From Tiamatella sp964451715 (GTDB lineage: Archaea; Thermoproteota; Thermoprotei_A; Sulfolobales; Acidilobaceae), in NCBI GenBank assembly GCA_964451715.1, contig CAYVIZ010000065.1:1-5163 (forward strand): DNA of 5,163 bases. The letters run 5' to 3'. Of this stretch, positions 1 to 5,163 are shown piece after piece. The notes under the pieces were generated by a model. That model saw only the letters and a list, made by a program, of their open reading frames with translations. It had not been told where the DNA came from and made no database searches. Positions within the stretch are counted from its first letter, which is position 1. The number at the start of each line of letters is the position of its first letter. The translations under genes were made by a program, and so were the position numbers.

Positions 1-55
1 CCAGAAGAGAATCCAGCCCCCCAACCCCAAACACAAAACCACCAACACCAACCAT
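1..55 (-). CDS. N-terminal fragment of a possible KaiC/RecA-superfamily ATPase (runs off window)
   Basis: Only 18 codons plus one base are present; the gene continues past the left edge. Reading from an ATG at 55-53 gives MVGVGGFVFGVGGLDSLL, and the next codon begins with G. The piece F-G-V-G-G-L-D-S-L-L resembles the T/S-G-I-P-G-L-D-E-L-L-G-G segment that precedes the Walker A loop in archaeal KaiC-like, RadA/RadB and FlaH-type ATPases, which is the basis of the guess. An in-frame TGA lies three codons upstream (64-62), so the ATG is the first possible usual start. A weak GTGAAG (65-60) sits four bases before it. KaiC-like FlaH is a known partner of archaellum motors, so a link to the pilus genes upstream is conceivable, but a 152-base spacer separates them. 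The glycine-rich start could equally belong to an unrelated protein. Confidence 0.4.
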   Translation of the reverse strand, partial: MVGVGGFVFGVGGLDSLL

Positions 56-102
56 CGTTCTTCACATAGTTATGAATACTTTTGCGGAGAGGGTATCCCT
101 AG

Positions 103-117
103 TATAATAGTTTTTGG
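103..117 (-). promoter_or_regulatory. Candidate BRE/TATA promoter for the leftmost partial gene
   Basis: On the minus strand this reads CCAAAAACTATTATA: a purine-rich BRE-like stretch followed by an A/T box. It lies about 50 bases before the ATG at 55. With the usual archaeal distance of about 25 bases from TATA box to start site, transcription would begin near position 80 and leave a leader of roughly 25 bases. The region is AT-rich throughout, so chance matches are likely. Confidence 0.25.
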
Positions 118-165
118 TGTGTTAATTTATGGGTTATTTACTGTGAGGATCGTTATGGGTATAAT

Positions 166-182
166 TATATTACAATAATATA
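166..182. repeat. Small perfect inverted repeat (7-bp arms, 3-base loop)
   Basis: TATATTA at 166-172 and TAATATA at 176-182 are exact reverse complements around CAA. The arms contain only A and T, so the hairpin would be weak at high growth temperature. It lies 26 bases past the stop of the TadC-like gene and could be a regulator site, a transcript-end structure or a chance palindrome in AT-rich DNA. Confidence 0.2.
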
Positions 183-207
183 TCTATGTTATATATAATG
201 TTATGGT

Positions 208-1047
208 TTATAGTACGGTATAAGTATAGGCTATAAGTCCTATTATAGATGTCAGCATGGTATGTAGTAGCATATGATTCCTGTTAGAACCGCTCAGTGT
301 GCTTAAGGTTATTCCGGATCCTATGGCTTGTATGAGTATCATGTATGATCCTATGGATTCTATCATCTCCACGTTACGCGGGTTGATGCTAACTATTTCC
401 GTGTTAGTCATGCCTTCTAGGAACATCTTTACCACCATGACTAGCACAGCCACGAACACTCCTAGAATGGTTAGAAATACGATTGCTGCCTGGTTAGCGT
501 TAGACCTTAGTGTAGACTTGAACACCACGAACTTCTCGAACAATTTTCGTATGTCAGTCATAGTCTTATAGAGCTCCTCTCCTCCTATAACAAGCAGTTC
601 TAGGTATTCCCTAAACACCCTGAGCAGATACGTGTCTGCTGGAACATGTTTCTCCAGCTCTCTGTTAAACTCGGATCCAGCCCTGACTCCTCGTAGGACT
701 TTCCTCATAAGACTTCCGAGGACTTTGACTTGTTTCGCTGCTTCCTCGTAGGACAGGTATATACTCATCCCAGCTATTAAGCCCGCCTCAACTGTGGATA
801 AGAAGACAGGTATTTCATTCTCAATGCTAGCTATAAACCTTTGTCTAAGGTACTCCCGTATAGAGTAAGGCATAAGAGACGCTGAAAGCGTGAGTGTTAG
901 TATGGACGCGTTTCTTCTAGTAAGAAAGAGGTCATAAAGCCCTATCCTATAATACATCACGCCTACAAAAATATATACCATGAACACTGCGACAGGTATA
1001 GTAAGCAGTAAAGCTGTAACCCACGGCTTCATCCACTCGTCTCTCAT
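208..1047 (-). CDS. TadC-like type IV pilus platform protein (T2SSF domain)
   Basis: This 279-residue inner-membrane protein matches the second half of an archaeal FlaJ/UpsF platform or a bacterial TadC. By eye it has hydrophobic segments at about residues 9-33 and 44-62, a cytoplasmic T2SSF-type helical region at about 76-180 (typical pieces are ENEIPVFLSTVEAGLIAGMS and a charged helix near 165-178), and further membrane segments at about 186-209, 230-252 and 258-279. In this family the cytoplasmic helices contact the hexameric secretion ATPase and transmit its movement to the growing filament. The ATG start is well supported: it overlaps the TAA of the upstream gene as TAATG, and a strong GGTGAGGG lies just before it. 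This indicates translational coupling and balanced production of the two platform halves. Family assignment rests on topology, size and neighbours rather than on a catalytic motif. It is not a clear frameshift product. Confidence 0.82.
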   Translation of the reverse strand: MRDEWMKPWVTALLLTIPVAVFMVYIFVGVMYYRIGLYDLFLTRRNASILTLTLSASLMPYSIREYLRQRFIASIENEIPVFLSTVEAGLIAGMSIYLSYEEAAKQVKVLGSLMRKVLRGVRAGSEFNRELEKHVPADTYLLRVFREYLELLVIGGEELYKTMTDIRKLFEKFVVFKSTLRSNANQAAIVFLTILGVFVAVLVMVVKMFLEGMTNTEIVSINPRNVEMIESIGSYMILIQAIGSGITLSTLSGSNRNHMLLHTMLTSIIGLIAYTYTVL

Positions 1048-1787
1048 TAAACCCTCACCTTATGTATTATCGACTGTGCAAGGGCAACCACGCCTGCCAT
1101 CGATATAACAGCGAAGAACAGTATCCCTATCATCACGAGCTCCATATTGAGTCCTCTCAAACTACCGAAGCCCATTAACGCTGATATACCCGCTAGACTT
1201 ACTAGGGGGCCAAAAACCCCCAATATAGTATACACCTCTGTTATTATCCTAAGCTGCTCAGTCACCTTCTCAATATCCTTTTCCTTCTCATTAACTAGAT
1301 GCTCCATGGTTTCGGAGAGGAATTTTAACCCGCCTGTTCCAAATAAAGATGAATGAAGCAGGTTGGATACATACATGGAGCTCGGCCCACGATACCCTGC
1401 GAGGAGCCGGTCTAGAGCCTCTGTATATGGAACCCCCGCCTCTAAATACCTGTAAAGCATGTAGAGGACGGGATCCTCGAGCAGCATAGCGGTTCTCTTC
1501 AACCCCTCTTGGGGTGAAAGGCCGGAGAGGAGATAAATCTCCATGAACAAGTAGAGATAAGGTATTTTCTGGTCAAGATTCTTATACACCTCATTCTTCA
1601 TACCCAAATAAGCCAGAGCCGAAGCTAGCGCAATAAAGTAGAGTATAATAGACACAGCCAAGCCGGGCAGTAAGGGTATAGCCCCAGCTACTCCGAAGAA
1701 GAGTATGACAGATGCGGGAATAGAGAATCCCGCCACTATGATAAGAGCCTCACTCCTCCCCAGACGCTGTACCCGGAGATACGCCAA
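1047..1787 (-). CDS. TadB-like type IV pilus platform protein (T2SSF domain)
   Basis: This is a 246-residue membrane protein with the same plan as its downstream neighbour. Two hydrophobic segments (about 13-35 and 39-63) are followed by a cytoplasmic T2SSF-type region (about 76-180, including KIPYLYLFMEIYLLSGLSPQ and a charged stretch near 164-178), then membrane segments at about 184-207 and 215-238. It corresponds to TadB or to the first half of FlaJ/UpsF and would form the platform that docks the ATPase. The start given is TTG at 1787, which overlaps the ATPase end by 38 bases and has GGTGGAT (1799-1793) upstream. A rival start is GTG at 1736-1734, just after the ATPase stop and behind GGGGAGGAGTGAGG (1761-1748); it would remove 17 residues and give 229. 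The frame is closed by TGA at 1805-1803, so no longer form exists. The family call is based on topology and context. Confidence 0.8.
   Translation of the reverse strand: MAYLRVQRLGRSEALIIVAGFSIPASVILFFGVAGAIPLLPGLAVSIILYFIALASALAYLGMKNEVYKNLDQKIPYLYLFMEIYLLSGLSPQEGLKRTAMLLEDPVLYMLYRYLEAGVPYTEALDRLLAGYRGPSSMYVSNLLHSSLFGTGGLKFLSETMEHLVNEKEKDIEKVTEQLRIITEVYTILGVFGPLVSLAGISALMGFGSLRGLNMELVMIGILFFAVISMAGVVALAQSIIHKVRV
1052..1061 (-). promoter_or_regulatory. Strong Shine-Dalgarno site for the TadC-like gene
   Basis: AAGGTGAGGG on the minus strand matches the archaeal GGTGA-type ribosome binding site and ends four bases before the ATG at 1047-1045. It lies inside the last codons of the upstream gene. 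It supports both the chosen start and the view that the two T2SSF proteins are truly separate. Confidence 0.7.
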
Positions 1788-2947
1788 TACCCATCCACCA
1801 CTTCACTACTTCCCTTATAAACTCATCATAACTTAGCCCCCGCCTCACGGCGTCCTCTAGGAACCTCTTCTTTTTCTTCATGTTATCGAAGAAGAACTCT
1901 AAAGGTATGCCCTTCTGCTCTGCTATCCTCCTAAGCGCATAAGAGTTCTCAAGCATTATATGCCTCCTTATACCCTGCTCGGTTATACTAGTCCTGTAAA
2001 CATACTCGAAGACAGGCTCCATGCGTTGGTCGTCAATATCCTTCAAGTCAGCTACGGTGACGACATACCTATTAACAGCCCCGCCTATCCTGACCTTCGT
2101 AGTATGCACTATAGTGTCTAGCTCCTTTATCATGTAGGGGGGAATCTCGAGGGGCTTCATCATAAGCCTTTTAACAGCTGATACAGGGCTATCAGCATGC
2201 ATGGTCCCCAGCCCGCCGTGGCCAAGACTCATGGCCTGGAAAAGCGCATAAGCCTCCTCCCCTCTTATCTCCCCCACTATTATATAGTCAGGCCTCTGAC
2301 GCATAGCCGCTTTAACGAGATCGAAAAGCGTCACCTTCCCTGCTTCCATCGTCTCCCTAGTAACCAGATAGGAGACCGTTGGATGAGGTAGATTCAGCTC
2401 GCGCACCTCCTCGACGGAGACTATCTTCATGTTATAGGGTATGAATGACGCAATAGCGTTTAACAGAGTAGTCTTCCCCGACGCTGTCTCCCCTATTATT
2501 AGTATGGATGCCTTATTCTCCACAAGTGTCCACAGATAAGAGAACAGGTCAGCTGGAGCCATATCGCTCGCGATAAGATCCACAGCAGATAAGGGCACTT
2601 GCCTATGCTTCCTAATAACTACTATAGCCCCGCTAGGAGACACCGCTTGGTGTACTATATGGACACGAAAACCGCCGGGAAGCGTGGCGTCTACTATAGG
2701 ATTAGTATAGGAGACCTGCTTGCCGCTGGCGAACATGACCTTCTGTACATGTCTCCAGAGCTCCTCCTCGCTCTCAAAATATATGTTAGTTGGCACCAAG
2801 TCGTACCTGGTATACCACACGAATACAGGATTCTTGATACCAGATATATGTATATCTTCTATGTTAGGATCCCGGAACACGGGGTCAAGCTTACCGAAGC
2901 CAAGTATGTCCCTCTCGAGGTAATACTGTATAACCTCCAGCCTTTCC
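1750..2947 (-). CDS. VirB11/TadA/FlaI-type secretion ATPase of a type IV pilus, N-terminus lost in assembly gap
   Basis: This is the hexameric motor that powers filament assembly at the cytoplasmic face of the membrane. The visible 398 residues begin within the N-terminal domain at a GFGKLDPVFRDPNIEDI segment typical of FlaI/CpaF-like proteins. Counting from the first residue after the gap, Walker A is GETASGKT (152-159; bases 2493-2470), the Asp-box is VSVEEVREL (176-184), Walker B is YIIVGEIRGEEA (221-232) and the His-box is GHGGLGTMHAD (242-252). All expected ATPase motifs are intact. A basic KKKKRF patch lies near 357-362. The reading frame enters the N run, and any in-frame ATG beyond it is not a valid start. 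Relatives have roughly 100 or more residues before the visible part. The TGA stop overlaps the start of the TadB-like gene, so the motor and platform are probably co-transcribed. The GHGG form of the His-box fits pilus ATPases, but I cannot separate pilus from archaellum function on this alone. Confidence 0.93.
1793..1799 (-). promoter_or_regulatory. Putative ribosome binding site for the TTG start of the TadB-like gene
   Basis: GGTGGAT on the minus strand sits five bases before the TTG at 1787, inside the ATPase coding region. It favours the longer protein. It competes with the purine-rich GGGGAGGAGTGAGG at 1761-1748, which would serve a GTG start at 1736, so the choice of start remains open. 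Confidence 0.35.
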
Positions 2948-3047
2948 NNNNNNNNNNNNNNNNNNNNNNNNNNNNNNNNNNNNNNNNNNNNNNNNNNNNN
3001 NNNNNNNNNNNNNNNNNNNNNNNNNNNNNNNNNNNNNNNNNNNNNNN
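2948..3047. other. Assembly gap of exactly 100 Ns
   Basis: The run of 100 unknown bases has the length commonly used as a placeholder for gaps of unknown size. It cuts the 5' end of the ATPase gene. One hundred bases could encode only about 33 residues, fewer than the roughly 100 or more missing from this family, so the real distance is probably larger and could even hide another small gene. Confidence 0.95.
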
Positions 3048-3057
3048 ACATATAAAA
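3048..3057 (-). promoter_or_regulatory. Possible TATA box ahead of the ATPase gene
   Basis: On the minus strand TTTTATATGT begins 12 bases after the stop of the large surface-protein gene and ends at the assembly gap. It differs by one base from the archaeal box TTTATATA. If real, it would let the motor genes be transcribed independently of the surface protein. The bases downstream that would show a start site are missing. Confidence 0.25.
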
Positions 3058-3069
3058 CTAGTATGATAC

Positions 3070-5163
3070 CTAACTCGTATTGAAAACCCATAACTCGCTT
3101 GTCCCGTCTTCTCTAACATGATACAACTTACCAGCCCAATAGACAAGGCGGTTGCCACTACTCATCGGATAATAAGGTGCTTGGCTCACAACTGCGCCTA
3201 CCGAGCCTGTCACCGTGTCTATCCTATGCAATCCGCCTCCCTTGCCTATAACCCAGAGATACCCGTCTCCATAGTCCATTCCTACGGGATAAACAGTAGG
3301 CGGCGCCGGATCCATATTTAATTCTGTAAAGCTAGGAGTGTCTCCCGATACATTTACTGCATACAAGTCACCGGTGCCTCCAAACAATACGTACATAACT
3401 CCTCGGCTGTAATCAACTGCAATACAAGTATATGGATCTACATCCTCCGGCATACTATACTGGCCAAGAAGCGAATCCCCTCTACCATAAAGATACAACG
3501 AATTACTCCCACCCCCCGGAGCATATAGTATATAATCACCCAGCACAGCCACAAAACCCGAGTCACCGGAAGGCTCAGGAAGGGATGCAATAGTGGAGAA
3601 CGACTCGTTAGACATATAGAACGCTATTAAGCCGTTAGCAGACGCGATAATGAATCTAAACCCCCCAGGATCAAAGCCCAAAGCCGGACTCGAGAACACG
3701 CGGCCTCCGGGAAGAGTATAACTACTCCACCTCTCGTTTACAAGATCATAGATATAAAACCTACTACTACCATTAACAGCAACTCCCATAACAGGGTTCC
3801 CTAACCTACTAACCTCCAGCTCCACACTAGTGAAGGTTATATCAAAAGGTGAATCATGGCTTACAACGATGTTAAAGTAAATCCTCCCGGAAGCCAGTCT
3901 CATAATACTAGAGTTAACTTCATTATACCCTAGACCAACACTGCTAGAATCCATATATACGAGACTACCACTCTCATTATAATACAAGAAATACGTGAAC
4001 CCGCTCCCTGAATCACTTAAATCGAAGCCACCGATAAATGATCGCACCAGAACATTTGATGAGATGTCCCAGTAGAAACTCACATTAACACCATAACCAA
4101 CATACGGATTCCTATGATCAATATTATCTATAGACACAACAGGCTTCACACTGGCATTCTTCCTAGGCCACAAAACAATACTACTATGATAATTCCATAA
4201 GGAGGGATTTTCTTTATTCGCTATTATTGTAAAATGTTCATTATCTCCATTACTTATACCTATAACTGGTTCATGGGAATTTGTATTTCTTCCATTTATG
4301 TACCCATAATCCATTCTTATCAACCCGTTTTCATAAAGAACAGCATCAAAATTCTGGTTTCCATTATTATAATAGAATACTGTATTCCATCTAATCAATA
4401 CTCCTTGCCCCAATCCCAGAACATTATCAACATATGAAGAGTTAACGTAAATGTCTTTATCGCTTCCACCCACATTAGTCATAAGATCAGCCCAAAAGAC
4501 GGCTATCATACCTCTGCTCTCGAGTTTGTTTATCGTACTTGTATAATCTGTTTCACTATAAGTGGTTCCTATGAATCCATTACTACACACGTGCACGCTA
4601 TCGTATGTCGAGTTGTAATAGGGAAAGCTGAATCCTAGAGAGAGACTCCAAGTACTATCATCACCATGCCATCCTTGGGGAGTTCCTTGATTCGGGTCAA
4701 ATAGGTTTTCCCCTGTGTCCCATATCATGTATTGTATCTTGTAGTTTGACCCGTCGTCTGCGGGTAGCTGGGCGGCTACCTTTGGTAGCCCGTAGTGGTC
4801 TGCATCGTAGCTTGCTCCGGGGTTTCCGTATAGCATGTATATTGTTGTGGTGGCTCCTCCGGCTAGGTTTAGTTTGACCCATACCAGGGCTTCCTGATTG
4901 TCTTTGTCCCAGTATTGTATCCAGTAGTCTAGGAGCGTCCTCCCGTCGCTTGCTAGGAACCTTATATCAGACCCGTCGTCCTTCGCCTTGTTAAAATCGA
5001 AGTTTGACGAGTTCAGGATTATCGGTACTGTATAGTCTTGGAGTTCTGAACCCGTTCTCTCTGTTATGTTTATTTCTTTATAATACTCCCAGCCAGGGTA
5101 TTCTGGGAACCTGTAGAGGGTTGTGCTTTCTGCTTCTATGGATAGAGGTGAGGTTGACAAGGT
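3070..5163 (-). CDS. Large secreted DUF2341 / nidogen-like / beta-propeller surface protein, N-terminus outside window
   Basis: The frame is open to the window edge (the codon before the TTG at 5160 is ACC), so the true start and any signal peptide lie outside; TTG is probably internal. Numbering from that TTG, residues about 22-120 are a DUF2341 domain (DDGSDIRFL, LLDYWIQYWD, VWVKLNL, TTIYMLYGNP). Residues about 150-330 resemble the nidogen-like beta domain of secreted proteins (LGFSFPYYNSTYDSVHVCSN, MIAVFWADL, FDAVLYENGLIRMDYG, VIGISNGDN). Residues about 340-450 look like a beta-sandwich. Residues about 455-696 show about five repeats of 45 residues, Kelch- or PQQ-like in pattern, suggesting a beta-propeller closed by the terminal SELWVFNTS. 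Twelve N-X-S/T sequons and only two cysteines fit a glycosylated extracellular protein. No C-terminal anchor is seen. A role as pilus-associated adhesin or sugar-binding surface protein is inference from gene order. Base composition changes sharply within the gene. Confidence 0.88.
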   Translation of the reverse strand, partial: TLSTSPLSIEAESTTLYRFPEYPGWEYYKEINITERTGSELQDYTVPIILNSSNFDFNKAKDDGSDIRFLASDGRTLLDYWIQYWDKDNQEALVWVKLNLAGGATTTIYMLYGNPGASYDADHYGLPKVAAQLPADDGSNYKIQYMIWDTGENLFDPNQGTPQGWHGDDSTWSLSLGFSFPYYNSTYDSVHVCSNGFIGTTYSETDYTSTINKLESRGMIAVFWADLMTNVGGSDKDIYVNSSYVDNVLGLGQGVLIRWNTVFYYNNGNQNFDAVLYENGLIRMDYGYINGRNTNSHEPVIGISNGDNEHFTIIANKENPSLWNYHSSIVLWPRKNASVKPVVSIDNIDHRNPYVGYGVNVSFYWDISSNVLVRSFIGGFDLSDSGSGFTYFLYYNESGSLVYMDSSSVGLGYNEVNSSIMRLASGRIYFNIVVSHDSPFDITFTSVELEVSRLGNPVMGVAVNGSSRFYIYDLVNERWSSYTLPGGRVFSSPALGFDPGGFRFIIASANGLIAFYMSNESFSTIASLPEPSGDSGFVAVLGDYILYAPGGGSNSLYLYGRGDSLLGQYSMPEDVDPYTCIAVDYSRGVMYVLFGGTGDLYAVNVSGDTPSFTELNMDPAPPTVYPVGMDYGDGYLWVIGKGGGLHRIDTVTGSVGAVVSQAPYYPMSSGNRLVYWAGKLYHVREDGTSELWVFNTS

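Larger units (their letters stand above)
56..207. other. AT-rich intergenic spacer after the pilus motor genes
   Basis: This spacer lies between the stop of the TadC-like gene and the ATG of the last partial gene. It is very AT-rich from about 100 to 207 and contains TATA-like strings on both strands. I see no ORF of useful length, no tRNA-like fold and no T-run on the minus strand that would make a clear archaeal terminator for the upstream genes. It probably holds the 3' end of the pilus transcript and the promoter of the downstream gene. Confidence 0.5.

Noticed and set aside
299..571. Plus-strand open frame of 90 codons
   Set aside because: It lies wholly inside the TadC-like gene on the opposite strand, and its composition mirrors the antisense of that membrane protein. 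No ribosome site or family resemblance supports it.
1045..1062. The two T2SSF proteins as one FlaJ gene broken by a frameshift
   Set aside because: The two frames overlap for only about 15 bases before a stop (TAA at 1062-1060) closes the TadC frame, and an ATG with a strong GGTGAGGG site is placed exactly where a coupled gene should start. A single-base error confined to this short stretch is possible but less likely.
2859..3158. Open frames that cross the N run on both strands, including an apparent ATPase start at 3051 and frames ending near 3066 and 3158
   Set aside because: Their continuity depends on unknown bases. The ATG at 3051 lies outside the gap on unrelated sequence and is not evidence for the ATPase start.
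4234..4437. Plus-strand open frame of 67 codons in the low-GC section
   Set aside because: It is antisense to the nidogen-like domain, which has clear domain-level resemblance. Long chance frames are expected in such AT-rich coding DNA.
4697..4882. Minus-strand Arg/Lys-rich frame of 61 codons
   Set aside because: It is a shifted reading of the DUF2341 coding region and reflects its codon pattern rather than a real basic protein.
1..5163. CRISPR array, tRNA/rRNA genes, insertion sequence or integrase
   Set aside because: I saw no regularly spaced direct repeats, no tRNA-like fold or rRNA motif, and no transposase or recombinase motifs in any frame.

Overview
The window looks like chromosomal DNA from a hyperthermophilic archaeon, most likely a Thermoproteota (crenarchaeal) lineage. 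Supporting signs are the archaeal type IV pilus motor genes, heavy use of AGG/AGA, ATA and CTA codons, GGTGA-type ribosome binding sites, TATA-box-like spacers and many N-glycosylation sequons in an extracellular protein. Placement below phylum level cannot be made from the sequence alone. Every gene I can support is on the minus strand, so the reading order is from high to low coordinates.

Layout in transcription order. At 5163-3070 is a large secreted protein of at least 697 residues, open at the window edge. It has a DUF2341 domain, a nidogen-like beta domain, a beta-sandwich linker and a C-terminal beta-propeller. At 3047-2948 is a run of exactly 100 Ns, an assembly gap that removes the start of the next gene. 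At 2947-1750 is a VirB11/TadA/FlaI-type secretion ATPase with intact Walker A, Asp-box, Walker B and His-box but no N-terminus. At 1787-1047 and 1047-208 are two small T2SSF-domain membrane proteins that together correspond to one FlaJ/UpsF-size platform protein, arranged like TadB and TadC. They are joined by a TAATG stop/start overlap. A 152-base AT-rich spacer follows, and the first 18 codons of another gene, possibly a KaiC/RecA-like ATPase, run off the left edge.

The ATPase and the two membrane proteins form the cytoplasmic motor and membrane platform of a type IV filament with a split (Tad/Epd-like) platform. The large beta-rich protein is an obvious candidate for a surface or filament-associated adhesin using this machine, but that link rests on gene order only. 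No pilin, prepilin peptidase or secretin is visible. The most unusual observation is that the large surface-protein gene is a mosaic: its DUF2341-encoding 5' part is about 54% GC with C-ending codons, while the adjoining nidogen-like part is about 32% GC with T-ending codons.
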